Shown here one piece after another: positions 14,577 through 25,969 of a stretch of DNA of 64,000 bases. The first letter of the stretch is position 1. Every line of letters starts with the position of its first letter. The translations under genes and the position numbers were made by a program. The stretch is taken from assembly GCA_023653785.1 (NCBI GenBank), contig JAMKCH010088182.1, positions 248,001 to 312,000 of the forward strand, read 5' to 3'. Source of the DNA: Ophioderma brevispina. Its lineage: Eukaryota; Echinodermata; Ophiuroidea; Amphilepidida; Ophiodermatidae. The notes below the pieces were generated by a model. It did not search any database. It worked only from the letters and a program-made list of their open reading frames with translations, and was not told where the DNA came from.

Positions 14577-16495
14577 CAACATGGTACTGTCTGAGTTGCC
14601 GGCTTTAAGTTGCACTGTTTCAGCCTCATTAATGATTAATCTAGTAGCAGCAAAATAAAGTTTAAAAGCCATATGATCAAAAAATGTTTAAAGGCGCCAT
14701 TTGAATGGCGACATTTAGTATTGTTTTATTTAGTAAATTACCTCGAATCTTATATTTAGATTACACCAAAATACTCAAACGTGTTAACTGAAGTGTCGAA
14801 AGGAGTGGTCTTTAAAGTGAAGGATCAGAATTAAGGTACCCTTGGTGGTGGTCTGGAAACAGTTGAAAAGAAAGCTAGTTCACTTCTACTCTATCCCAAA
14901 GGATGAATTAGCAAAGCCCACTGTATTAGTATGAAGTCCGATGAAATTGAAGTGTATATTCCCTGCGGGCATGCTAGTTGAATGAGTTGTAGAATGCATC
15001 CAAAATACAACGTTTCACTTGAGCTAGATTTGTCTGATTTAAAGGCAGGCTCAGAGATTTCGAAATAATACTTAGTGTATTCATTACGAGTAGTCACCTT
15101 AAATTAAAGCTAGTCACTTAAAATACATTAAGTCAGAAGTTTAAATGAATCGGATTTTTCAATTGATGTGACATGAATAAAATCTTTGTCTATTCAACAG
15201 TTGCATAGGATGTGGTATAAAATAATATTTATGATCCGGAAATTTATTACAAAAGTTGTGATTGTTCGATAGTCAGGACATCATTTGGAGCCTAACTGCT
15301 TTCACATATGTTAGACGAGGCGAGACAAAAATTACGAAATGCAAAACAAAATCCACGATTTGTTTGAAACTGAGGACGGCACCTTGAGAAGTACCAGGTC
15401 AGGCTTAATGAGTATCTTGGGTAAAATGTAACATACTGTAATGTAGAGTATTTACGCAGCAATTCGACCACAAAGTAAGTAAAAAATAAAGTCTAGTTTA
15501 GTCTACGACACTTACATATGATTATAAATTGTTCCAGATACACTGGTATAGGAGTGCCCCAAACCAAAATGCGTTCCTCCAAAATAATACTCTCGAGTGT
15601 CGCATCTATGTCCTTGCTCCCCGAGCAATGTAAATGAAATATCGTAAAATGGAGGCGCTTATAAACTAACATCGAATGAACAGCTGCTGGTATGCTGCGA
15701 ATAATTTTGCGGTCGCGGAATACACACATGTTTCCTAACCTTCTTACTTATTTTCTTTCTCGTTTGCGTTTTCTTTTTACTTTTGATTCCTATAAACCAT
15801 ATATCCTTGGTTAAAACGTGCTAAATCGATATTATTTAGACTCGAAATTATTATTCCAATATCTCCATTTACAATTTGTAAAAAACTCTTCAGGTTTTGT
15901 ATGACTTTATAGATCTGGTTGTAACAAACAATGTGAAAAACCTTTCTGGTAAGATCAAGACACTCCGGCAAGGGCACCAACAGGTTTCACAAACATGACA
16001 GAAGCAATTATTGATTTAAAGTTTCACAACCTATGATTAGATCCAGGAGTGCATGGTTTTGGGGTGTATATAATTATAATAGGGATGTTGATATTAGAGT
16101 GTATCGGTGAGCATGGCTACAGAGCGAATAGATCTGTAGCCATGGCGCGTTTGTTCAAGGGTATTGGTTGATAGAGATTAACTTTTGCAGGGGAAGGTTT
16201 CTGAGTTTTGGTTCTGCCACAGTTAATTTAAACAGAAACCCAGCACTGATTGATGTGAACTTTAATAGCAGTGACGATGAAATCAGTGGCAACTGACGTG
16301 GGCCTGGGGCCTAACGTTGAGTAATTTAAACACAACTTACAAATTACTGGGTATTATACTGCGTAGGCCTATAGCATGCTGTATCATAATTTACACTTTG
16401 AGTGTGTTTACGACATGGTGTTTGTGGACTTATGATAATCCTGTGGTAATGTCATGTAGTATAAGCCAATTTAAATTTTGTGCACGACAGTGGTG
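14577..16495. other. AT-rich non-coding DNA, nothing recognised
   Basis: Short overlapping frames only. No element ends, tRNA-like boxes or tandem arrays were found in this stretch. Confidence 0.5.
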
Positions 16496-16499
16496 CATA

Positions 16500-16815
16500 T
16501 AGCCTTTGCCTAGAACTCAGTTTTCAGTCCCATTTTTCTATATGGAACTGGAGATCACTGCCATCTCCTACACGCGTAGACAGTCTGAAATTTTCCAAGG
16601 TCCAATTTCTGAAGTTTGTTACCTCAGATCATTTTGAAAAGCACTTAGTCCAAGAAAGAAGAAATGCAAAGAAGTTGTTTCAATGGCAAAAAAAGGCAGG
16701 TTGTCCATGGGATGCGTCGGCGAGCCTTCCACATGGTGCAAATTTTTGCACCCATCAAAAAATCATTGATCTTCAAAAGATCGTAATGCGGACTCTACTT
16801 TGAACAGAAAGAGGT
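16500..16815 (+). pseudogene. Exon-like open frame of unknown identity
   Basis: A frame of about 100 codons runs from near 16500 to a stop at 16801. It is mildly less AT-rich than its surroundings and encodes a charged segment with a KHLVQERRNAKKLFQWQKK stretch followed by cysteine- and histidine-containing sequence. An acceptor-like TCAGTTTTCAG sits just upstream (about 16518-16528). A donor-like GAGGTAAGT lies just past the stop near 16810, and a second, AAGGTAAGT, near 17098. I recognise no family. It could be chance, a pseudo-exon or a TE fragment. A stop before the donor argues against a normal internal exon. Confidence 0.15.
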
Positions 16816-17615
16816 AAGTTTAATACGTACCTATCCAATCAACCAAAAACTACTGATATTTTTGAGGTTTGGGGTGGAACTCGTCTACCTTTGCATATAG
16901 GCCCCCTAAGATTTCTGAGTTTTGACATGACATATTTGAAAAATACAAAAGCTAAAAATATTTTTTTTAATTTTGGATTTTTTTTAACAGTGTACATTCA
17001 ATACAACCAAATTAAAAGCACAGCTGAAAATCATCACCTGAAAGCTGGATTAACAAAGTTGAGGTGTCAAATTCGGAACCCAATGTCATTGCTGGCAAGG
17101 TAAGTTTGGCCTCCACATCACACATTTTGATTCCAAATGGTAACAAAATCACCTACATGAGATACCCAAACTCTTATGAAACGCGATTACAAAATCAGTT
17201 AACAGTTGCTAATTGGATCAGGAAATGGATCGAATTAGAAGCATGCGGTGCCATGCCAGTCTGTGCGTTGAGATGACCAGTCCCATGGTGATGGTGTCAC
17301 CCGATGCAGTATAGGCTTATCATTGATGTTATTTTCAATTCATGCGTGACATTACACTGCTACTATTACTGTTTCCTGGCTAATCACTAAGGAGCATTAT
17401 TTTGCATTGATTTGAATTTTGAACCCTGTTTAAAAACAATTTTAAGCCATTATCTTACCCCGATGCTGGTAGTACGTCATTGAAAATTGGCACCGCTATT
17501 CGCCGAACTAGTCTGGCGAAGGACTGTTGTGAATCTATTTACCGGACAATTTCGTACTGGACGTAGTAAATTTCTCTTTACTCTAAATAATATGGAAATA
17601 CATTTATTTGAAAAA

Positions 17616-17683
17616 GGCCATGGGTTGATTCGAACCTGTGATACCTGCATTTACTCATGCTCTATCCACTACACTAGCGAGGG
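17616..17683 (-). repeat. tRNA-like relic (SINE head or tRNA pseudogene)
   Basis: Read on the minus strand, the segment has an A-box-like GTGTAGTGGATAGAGC and, about 30 bases on, a B-box-like GGTTCGAATC. The T arm does not pair well (CAGG before the loop, AACCC after it) and the anticodon arm is not convincing, so a working tRNA is unlikely. I could not define a SINE body beyond it. Confidence 0.45.
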
Positions 17684-17689
17684 ATTTGA

Positions 17690-18805
17690 TTGAGTGGTTA
17701 TTGATTTAATCCTACATAAGCTTACGGAATAAACCGATATTACTATTGTGATATGATAGATATACTAAATAAATAGCGTCGCCGCATAAGTTTGTCCTAA
17801 ATAGATTTTCACAACAGTATGCGCCGGACTAGTCGGCTAATAGACACTTCCTTGAAAATTACCACACTATACTTGAACTGCATTGAAAATAGTCTTTACT
17901 CTACCCTTCAAATGCCTTAAAACTAGTCTTTAACCACATGTATGTCTCACATCTTGATCGATTACGGCTGTTTGACAACGGAGATACAGAATGCTTGCTG
18001 CTTTGTGCCGTATTGTAGTTATAAAACGGTAACGATATGAACGGTTTGGTTTCACGTGTCCAGGTACCTAGATCACGTTTCCGGTATCAGTTATCAGTTT
18101 TTGCTCTTCGGGGCGACCGATAATATAAATCCTACTACTTAAATCAAGGTCTGTACTGACCCTCTGCCCAAAGTGCTATTATGTTTTTCCAAAAGACACC
18201 GTTTATTAATGTCTAAACAGTACAAAATTTACCGTTTCCCTACTGATTCAAAACACGACGTACGATGGACGAGTAACGGTTGTTTTTTTTTTTCAATGTA
18301 GGGATACTACGGGTCATTTTTACCTGACTGGTCCCCCAAGCAAAATAATAAACCATCAATGCCGTACGTCAACAAATCTTATTTTTTCCAAAATTGGCTG
18401 TTATTCCTAATAAAATGCCTTTTTTAAGATCACCATCTGTATATTGTTCTTCTTTAATAATTAATATTCAATTGTCCCCCCCGCATGAATGTGAAAAAGA
18501 TTGGTCCATAAGTCTACAACATGAAAACACATAGTCAACCGGCTAAATACCCTTACCGTGGACCGTATGAGCAGACGGACCCCGTTTTAGTTTTTAGCAG
18601 GCCTTACAAGCCATTGCGCGCGGCTGCGGGGGTTATGCGTCTAGCAACTCTTACTTGACTGTGTTCAATTTATCCACACCGATACAAAACGTGAATCTAA
18701 TTGATTGTCCGAATGATTTCTTTCTAAGTTGAAGTAAATAACAAGACCTTTAGCACAGACCAAACACTTTACTAGATGAATCGTTGCAAAAAGTGTCAAA
18801 ATCAG
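17690..18805. other. Non-coding DNA, nothing recognised
   Basis: No open frame, repeat pair or element end that I can support. A T10 run lies at about 18283. Confidence 0.5.
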
Positions 18806-18810
18806 AATTG

Positions 18811-19108
18811 AAATGCAGCTCTAATGTAACGAATGAAATTTGCACTCCCAAAAGAGTGAAATAGTGTTTTTGATACTTACCAAGAGTGAATTCCACTCGT
18901 TCGAGGAATTAAAGAAGAAAAACACTTTTGAAGAGTGGCCGAAGGCCAACACGAAAATGAGTGGAAACCACTCTTTTGGAGTGATGTTCCCTCTTTTTGC
19001 GTCGCAATTCGCTCTTTAAGTACAAAACCACTCAATTTTGTATGGTTTACCAGAGTTTCACTCTTTTTGGGGATGAAATTTTCACTCGTTTACATTAGAG
19101 CTGCATTA
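18811..19108. mobile_element. Fold-back MITE, about 297 bp
   Basis: The ends are inverted copies: AATGCAGCTCTAATGTAA at 18812 and its complement ending CTGCATT at 19107. The inner part repeats short words built on ACTCTTTT and GAGTG in both orientations, so most of the element can fold. It has no coding capacity. This is the form of a non-autonomous DNA transposon. The target duplication is not clear, so the superfamily is left open. Confidence 0.75.
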
Positions 19109-19569
19109 CGATCATGTAATGGATATCGAAAAATCTGCTGGGTTTGGGGTAGAAAACGAACATATCTCTGATATTGAGATTCCGCACTCGCTGAAGAGTA
19201 AGGATTCTGACATTGGCACAGTACAAAAATGTAGCTCATTTTTATTTAATTTTGGATACAGTCCTGAACAAAACTGGTACACTGCACTGTACAGAGCTTC
19301 AAAAAAGCGTATCCGTTGTGGATCTAAGCCGGTGGAACTTAGCCCCTGCCTTTATAATAACGCATTTCTGATTCGCAATTACTTCATAAAGTCCGTTGAC
19401 TATAACCAGTTGAAAAGGAGCACGAAAATATTTACGTTCCAACCCTACATCAGCTCTAACCACAACCACCATTCTTACCGCGTTGTTGATTGGCTAAAAT
19501 AACATTGTTATATAAGTTTTTTTATTTAGCGCTTTAATCACCGTCAAAATTCAAAGCGAATGTTCCTAT

Positions 19570-19870
19570 TATTATTATTAATTACGCGGGGGGTTTACGG
19601 CCGCCCTTCAGAAATCGTCACAATCATTTTACTTCACTCCGTGGCTGCTGGTCCAGCGCACATCTTTTAGATTGTAATATCCCCATATCATACATCCCAC
19701 CATGGTTTGCTTGGGTCGACGAGGCCTTGCGATAAAAGTACCCTTGCCCAGGGACAGCACCGTCAAACAACACGTTGGCCACGGCCGGAGCTCGAACTCA
19801 CGATTTACTATCATGAATTCTTGTGCTTTTCCCTGTACCACACTGCTCCACAATTCTTGTGCCTCACAGG
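19570..19870 (-). mobile_element. tRNA-derived SINE
   Basis: On the minus strand the element starts near 19870. It has an A-box-like region (TGTGGAGCAGTGTGG), a B-box-like GAGTTCGAGCTCC near 19795, a body with GGTGCTGTCCCTGGGCAAGG near 19755, and a simple tail of AAT repeats at 19570-19583. The internal PolIII boxes, non-tRNA body and simple tail are the hallmarks of a tRNA SINE. On the plus strand a 13-base A run follows at 19874. Open frames across it on either strand are not genes. Confidence 0.65.
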
Positions 19871-19989
19871 TCCCAAAAAAAAAAAAATTTTTGTGATAAT
19901 TAGCAAGTCCGTGTCCATGGAGTTAATATCTTTTAATACGTTTTTATTTTGTTATGCGACGTTGTTTATTAAAAGCATTTCAGTTTAGT

Positions 19990-20780
19990 CGTTTGCAATT
20001 TGTGAGAGCTCTCAAGGATTTCCCCGATGAATTCATTTTAATCTGTGTACTTTTAGATATGCCTCAATTCCTTTTCTATTCCTCATGTACCGTATAGCCA
20101 TGGACAGGGAATACTGGCGTTTGAGGTGGTAAAAAGAGATTTATACTTCACCTCGTAATGAATAAATCAGTAATACACCTTAGAATAACAACACTTAATG
20201 CGTCGAGAGAGAAACAAAACCACAACATCTCTTTCATTATTGTTTCTTTAGAGACCATTCATCAATTACCTGTCGTAGATGTGTACCGTTTTTCCATCAC
20301 AAAGCTTAATTTACTAATTTACTAATCTTCACATCTCTAATTCACACAATACCTATAATTTTAAGTAGGTTTCAAGACATTTCCGTCTGGGAATATGCTG
20401 AACTTGAAAAAAAAATACATAAAAACAGTGGTTTTGTGACACGGATAAAGCAATAACAGCAGAGTGCCCCAATTACCCAAAAAAAAATGAGATTTTTTGC
20501 ACAGTTGGATTAGTAACTGCCTAGTAAACTAAGCTGGATCATGTCTATGTATCGCAAAAGAATTAAGGAATTTGGTAATTAGGATAATTAATATCGGATA
20601 TCCCGATAATAATTCAACGGCTGCTGGAAACGGCCTTCCAGCATGAAATAGCCGGAAAATGGTGCCATGTACGTGTATAAGCTCATCCATAGTTCCGTTG
20701 GTTCAGGAAAGTCAAGTTACAGGTCATTTTCGTGAGGTGGTACTAGACCTCTTACTTTAATCAAACATCTGATGATCGAA
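19990..20780. other. Non-coding DNA, nothing recognised
   Basis: Short frames only. No repeat or element end that I can support. Confidence 0.45.
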
Positions 20781-20786
20781 GGCTGC

Positions 20787-20893
20787 TTTTGTTGCTTTTG
20801 TTTTGCTTTTTGTGTTTGTCTAGGCTTGTTTCGTTTTGTTTTGTTTTTAAGTTTGTCTGTTTGTTTTCTGTTTGTTTGTTTTGTTTTGTTTTA
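20787..20893. repeat. TTTTG-rich low-complexity tract
   Basis: About 105 bases of TTTTG, TTTG and TTGTT words. The Lys/Gln/Asn-rich frames read on the minus strand are compositional. Confidence 0.8.
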
Positions 20894-20987
20894 TGATATA
20901 CAACGGAAAAGCAAGATATAAAATACTTCTCGATAGAAGAGGAGGGTACATCGGATTGATGCCTTCCCAAAAACCCGAGTTCAATCT

Positions 20988-21127
20988 GCACTGAAGAAAA
21001 AAACTTATTGCCCAACATTTGGTAGCGTTTCCTAACCATGCTAACGTTGGGTCAAATCGCCCAATAATATAGGCTGTTGGTATTTGAACCAACATTGGGC
21101 AAATTTGAACCAACGAGATTTGCAGTG
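20988..21127. mobile_element. Small MITE, 140 bp
   Basis: The ends are CACTG (20988) and CAGTG (ending 21127). The interior has GCCCAACATT and ACCAACATTGGGC words in opposite orientations, giving an imperfect fold-back. It has no coding capacity. The architecture resembles the element at 50359-50580, which has the same CACT...AGTG terminal pattern and repeated short inner words, but the inner sequence differs. Confidence 0.6.
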
Positions 21128-21168
21128 CTAGTGTAGCTGAAAACAAATCACCGTCCCATTCCGAGATA

Positions 21169-21324
21169 GGGGTTGGTACATTTACTGCACCCATTTTGCC
21201 TGCTCCCAGTCGTATTCAGCAGCCTTTACGGAATAAAGTGCATGTAATACTGTGCTTTATTCCGTAAAGGCTGCTGAATTTGACTGGGAGCAGACAAAGT
21301 GGGTGCAGTAAATGTACCAACCCC
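21169..21324. repeat. Long near-perfect hairpin, 156 nt
   Basis: Arms of about 74 bases (21169-21242 and about 21251-21324) are reverse complements with about five mismatches, separated by a loop of about 8-10 bases. The ends are GGGGTTGGTACATTTACTGC and its complement. There is no coding capacity. The near identity means it formed recently or is kept. It may be a minimal fold-back transposon or a hairpin RNA source; its arms are longer than those of a typical animal pre-miRNA. Confidence 0.85.
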
Positions 21325-21531
21325 CAAGATAGATCGCTCCCTTCAATATGATTACATCCTGAAACAAATATCAGCAATCATGTACCTCCTCGGGCCTATT
21401 CACAACGGCAGCATACAGTTGACGCACTTGTCCCACATTGACAATTTCATATAATAAGCTCGACTACCTTAGAATCTAATGGTAGAAATGTGTATCTACT
21501 TGTAATTCACGGTATCAGATTACAAACCATA

Positions 21532-21555
21532 CCATCATCATCATCATCATCATCT
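21532..21555. repeat. (ATC)n microsatellite
   Basis: Eight trinucleotide units of CAT/ATC. Confidence 0.9.
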
Positions 21556-22330
21556 TTTTCTCATTCAGTGCCATGACCTACATACACCTAATACCGTACG
21601 CATTGGTCCCAAGGTAGCAGTTTAAGAAGTACACGACTCCGTTTCCTTTCTTGTACTAATAAACGAACCCGTACCGTAATATTTACTTAAATACGGGGAA
21701 AAAAACAAAAGTCGAAGAACGAAGTGAATTTCAATAGACCTTGACCTAAGAGCTCTTAAGGTATTTTATTTATGGCTTCGCGATCAAGAAAACTGTGACT
21801 CCAACGCCATCCCTTGTGTGGAAATTTGCGGCTTAACTTATAACCGTCATGTATGTCTACTAGGATTGAAATGATATAGTGAAAAAGGAAAACGCCTCTA
21901 GAGGAGCGCATCGTATTTCTATAAATATTGTAGAGCGTATTTACTACAGGAATACATATTTTATTAACCGAATATATGGCTGTATGTATTTTGTCACCCC
22001 ATTCCTTTACACTACAAGGCGGAAAGGAGCAAAGAACGAAGGAAACCAATATTTTCAATGCATCATATTCGACTAAATAAAATCACCACTGGTTTCTTTT
22101 TGGGCTTTGATGACCACAGCTGTGCCGAATTTTGGGTGTCTATTTTATACAAGTGAATGAAGGAATTTAATTAATGTGAGGCCTTTCTATATGGTTCTAT
22201 AACATGCCCTCACTATAGAGAGCCCCTATTATTATTCCGACAATAATACCCCGCGCCACACACAAAGAACGACGGAAACTTTTGGCGCTACATGAATTGG
22301 AAAATATGATACCCATAATGCTCATAATAG
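21556..22330. other. Non-coding DNA, nothing recognised
   Basis: Overlapping short frames on both strands near 21.8-22.1 kb show no known domain. Confidence 0.45.
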
Positions 22331-22337
22331 ATAAACC

Positions 22338-23052
22338 CGGCGAGCGAGCACACATTTGTAACACATCTCAAGTACAAAGGTTTGAGTGATTACATAGAAT
22401 TGACAGACTGGACAGACCCGCTGAACGGTGATTTATTGCCGCAAGTGGTGACTTAGGAGAGGGGGCCAAAACAAAGTTTGTACAGGGGTCAAATTTGTAA
22501 ATTGTCCAATCATGTTGAAAAGTACAAACACCATGTTATGTGTCTTAACCATAAGGATTCAGAAAAGGTATAGTTTGTAATATGTACGGCCTAAAGTTTT
22601 TCAGAGTTATATGCTAAAAACAATAAAAAATCACTAAAAAGGGTCAATTTCAGTTGTACAGGGGTCAAATTTTAAAATTGTCAGATTTGGATAAAAAATG
22701 GTGCAAATGATTGGTGGAGCTCATAGGAATTCAAATTAAGAATAGTTTTGAGTGTCTCAAATGCTTGCTTTAGAAAGTAGGGGGGTACAAGATCAAGCCC
22801 CATTTAATGCAATGGACGTTGACCTTCTGTGCCCCCTAGCAGCGGAAACTAAGCATTTAAGACAGTCAAAACTATTCCTATTTTAATTCCTAGGGGGGGG
22901 GGGGGGGGGGGGGGGTGAACTCCCACAATAATTTGCCACCATTTTTTTAATAATCCGTTTCAAGGGTCCTGTCATTCTGCAACATATTTAATCACTCAAA
23001 CAAACCTTTTGTACTTGAGATGTGTTACAAATTGTGTGCTAGCTCCAGGGCT
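22338..23052. mobile_element. Long fold-back element, about 715 bp
   Basis: The outer arms are clear: CACACATTTGTAACACATC with CTCAAGTACAAAGG at 22350-22382, and the complementary CCTTTTGTACTTGAG with GATGTGTTACAAATTGTGTG at about 23006-23039. Weaker complementarity continues inwards through AATGGTGCAAATGATT / AATTTGCCACCATT to a centre near 22800, so nearly the whole element is one imperfect inverted repeat. A run of 23 G lies in the right arm at 22893-22915. No transposase frame is present. It is a non-autonomous DNA element of unknown superfamily. Confidence 0.75.
22893..22915. repeat. G23 homopolymer
   Basis: An uninterrupted run of 23 G inside the right arm of the fold-back element. The left arm carries only a short GGGGGG near 22779, so the run probably expanded after the inverted repeat formed. 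Confidence 0.9.
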
Positions 23053-23725
23053 AATAGGGCGAAGTATATTCGACTTCGACTTATAGCCAAATCACGGTAA
23101 ATGAAACTTAAAGAAGCGTGACAGACGTCAAGACAAAACGCAACATCTTAAAACAGTAATAGATCCGAAAAGTTCCAAATGTCCCCCCCCCCGCATGAAA
23201 TTACATGATACAAAATTTATTCAATTTTGACCTTTATTAATCAAACACGAATAAGAGCCAAATAAATAATACTTTTTTGCAATGTAAATATATGGAGGGG
23301 GAACATAGGAACTCTTGCCGATCCTGACGGACTTGGTGCTCAATATATCCCTTCTAACGCAAATACCATACATGGATTGCCGCCACCATGGCAATATGGG
23401 TCCTTATACTTTAGCCTTCTAGTTTATAGACTGGCCCGTAACCTTATAACTTTTTTTTTAAATTGGTAGAAAAAAATCAGACATATTTCAGCTATCTGGA
23501 TACAGTTTCCAAAAATAAAACGGCACGATTTTGTTAAGTTTGGCTCAAAAGTGGAATCTTAGGTGTAACTATGGGTCTGAGTTTCCGCAAAAAATAATTA
23601 TGACCATTTTCCATACTCTCAACACAAACAGAGCAATCAAGTACGACATAACAGTCTACTAGATCTAGAAACCTTTTTTAATTCCACATCATTAACAAAA
23701 AAAAACAACCTGGGTACTCGACAGT
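23053..23725. other. Non-coding DNA, nothing recognised
   Basis: Contains a C10 run near 23184 and AT-rich sequence. No gene or repeat pair recognised. Confidence 0.45.
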
Positions 23726-23730
23726 ACTTA

Positions 23731-24035
23731 AACAACGCGTGCTTTCATTGGCAACGTGTTTGGCTTAGCCAACAATCAGAAAAATGGAAAAGCAATGCTT
23801 TGCTTTCAGACAGGGTGCTTAAACAACGGTTGCTAAGAAATCAACATGTTGCTTAGCACAAACCAATCAGAAAAGTAAAATCAAAACAAAACGCTGCTAC
23901 CCATCCAATCAGTAAAGCATCGCGTGGTTTTAAGTACTGTCTGAAAGTACGCATTGCTTTTTTCAATTTTCTGATGGTTAGCTAAGAACGCGTTTTTTAT
24001 GAAAGCAACGCGTTGCTAAGAAACAAGCGCGTTGT
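23731..24035. mobile_element. MITE-like inverted repeat with GCAACGCGTTGC words
   Basis: The left arm (AACAACGCGTGCTTTCATTG, then AATCAGAAAAATGGAAAAGC) pairs with the right arm (CTTTTTTCAATTTTCTGAT, then GAAAGCAACGCGTTGC). Inner copies of GTTGCTAAG and CCAATCAGAAAA lie between them. It has no coding capacity. The same GGCAACGCGTTGC core occurs in hairpins at 31558 and 34331 and near 40380, so this is a dispersed family. Confidence 0.65.
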
Positions 24036-24235
24036 GACGAATACGTTAATGACCTTTAACTTGCCATACACATGCACCTCCACTACCCCCATCCCCTCCC
24101 CCGCCCCTATCCCCCCTCCCGCTGTTCCCATTATTTAAGCATGTAAAACATTTGGGTCTACATAAGGGGGAGACATGTGATACGAGCCGAGAAAAAAAAA
24201 CTGTATCCTTTGAACGGAAACGTAAACCAAATGTT

Positions 24236-24298
24236 TTCTGTCTGTCTCTCTCTCTGTCTCTCTCTCTCTCTCTCTCTCCCATTTCTCTATCTCTCTTT
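24236..24298. repeat. (CT)n microsatellite
   Basis: An imperfect TCTC/TGTC tract. The arginine/glutamate-rich and serine/leucine-rich frames over it on the two strands are compositional. Confidence 0.9.
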
Positions 24299-24499
24299 GC
24301 GGATGTTCTGTACTCATGGTATCTAACCCTGTGAAACATCTGTTTCATTATTTCCTAGCTCAGTGATTGAAGTTCGGATGCTTTCAAGCATGTGCTCTTT
24401 CGACGAGAATCTCACGAGATCGAGCATAAAGGAAACTAGAATTTCGCGGTTCTCGCTTTCGCGCTCGCGATATTAAAAAACTATAAGCTGTGGGCCGCC

Positions 24500-24865
24500 C
24501 CATGACTTTGACCCTGTCACTGACCTTGGATCTACCTCCAACATATGAGGGATCGCATGGCGCACCTATGACAAAGTTTGGTTCCAATTGAACTTCAGTT
24601 TTCAATTTAGATCAATTTTACATTTTTAGCCCATTTTTCACCATTGGACCTCAATGACCTTTGACCTTTCCACATGCCCTTTGACCTCATCAACATATGA
24701 GGGATCCTCATTGTGCACCTATGACAGAAGTTGTTCCCAATTGAGTTAAACTTTTCCAATTGAGGTCAATTAAAAAAAAAACTTAACAATTTTTGACACA
24801 CACAAACACACATACATACATACACACGCACAACGGTTTGCTAAGTGGTCCTCCACTAAGCTTGC
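24500..24865 (+). repeat. Repeat with two TGACCTT-CATATGAGGGATC units and a 3' hairpin
   Basis: Two related units (about 24518-24600 and 24655-24752) share the words TGACCTT, CAACATATGAGGGATC, CACCTATGACA and CCAATTGA. They are followed by A10 at 24771, a CACA/CATA simple tract (24796-24832) and a 9-bp hairpin, GCTAAGTGG / CCACTAAGC (one mismatch), at 24840-24861. The combination of duplicated unit, simple tract and 3' hairpin looks like the end of a dispersed non-autonomous element. I cannot assign the class. Confidence 0.5.
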
Positions 24866-25969
24866 GTCCCACAAAAAGAGAAACAAGACGCCAGGTAATC
24901 TAAGTAAATATTCAACCAGCCCTTTTATGACAAAGCGGTACTAATCATACTGAGCAAAGTATTTGTTCAAGCACAACTAAGATGCATTTATGAATCTCCA
25001 ACATGCAAGAACACTTTATTGAGAACAAGTGTCAACCATTTCAATCAGTTATTTGATATGCAATTGTCCAATAATTTGCTTGGGGTGATTCCCAGTGTCA
25101 GTTCTACGTTAATTATATTGAAAATGAAAATATACCTCCCCGAAGAGTTTCACCCATAATATAAAATGTAACAAGGATTTCGTACCATTATGAGGTGTTT
25201 TATATTGTATTTTACTTATATTTCTATCCGGAAACACTTGTTAATTATTACCTATATAATAATAATGCAGTCAACTAACGGAGGGTTTAATATTTACAGG
25301 GGGATGGAGGATTGGATTTTAGTGGAGAATCCAAAGATTCGCGCGCGAGCGTGGTGTGTGTTGGATTGGGTTGCGTGTTGTGTGTGTGTGTGGTGTGTCA
25401 ACGAGAGGGGATAATATGAGCATTTTTTACCAAGGAAGGAACATAACATAAATTTTTAAATGGAGAAATTAATAAAATATTTTTTTTTCACTTAAACCAA
25501 GTTTTGAATACTCCACCCCGTGTAATATGCCCGCGTCCCTAAATACTTTCCTATCATTTCAAAGGACTTTTAATTTTGTTAACAGATTTTACATCTAACT
25601 GATCAATTACTAAATCAGTAATTTGACACTGACGAAGGCAATTAAAGCAGTTCTACTCAAAGGTCATCTTTTATTTTATTCTCTCAAGATCGATCTTTTT
25701 ATTAATGGCACTCCATCCACACCAAAGCGGTAGATTGAAAGTAAAATACGCGCAAATGATCATGAGCAAGATTGTAATTACAAAACTTAAAACAAGCACG
25801 TTTTCTGGTGCCAGGCCCGTAGCACCCCCCCCCCAAAAAAAAAATATTCCTCCAAATGACTCTTAGTAATGCCTAAAATGACTCCATATATTGGGTTGAG
25901 TGGTCAAAGAAATGGATTCATGAGCCAAGGGAAGCTGATGACAAGTTCATGTTGGCACTTAAATACCTT
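24866..25969. other. Non-coding DNA with small simple repeats
   Basis: A GT-rich tract lies at about 25368-25400, T8 at 25482 and a C10 A10 junction at about 25827-25846. No gene recognised. Confidence 0.45.

Noticed and set aside
19119..19502. 127-codon plus-strand frame next to the MITE
   Set aside because: No recognisable family; its start lies at the MITE edge and there is no promoter, splice or homology support.
24046..24348. Arg/Glu-rich minus-strand frames near the CT microsatellite
   Set aside because: The composition of the CT repeat alone explains them.
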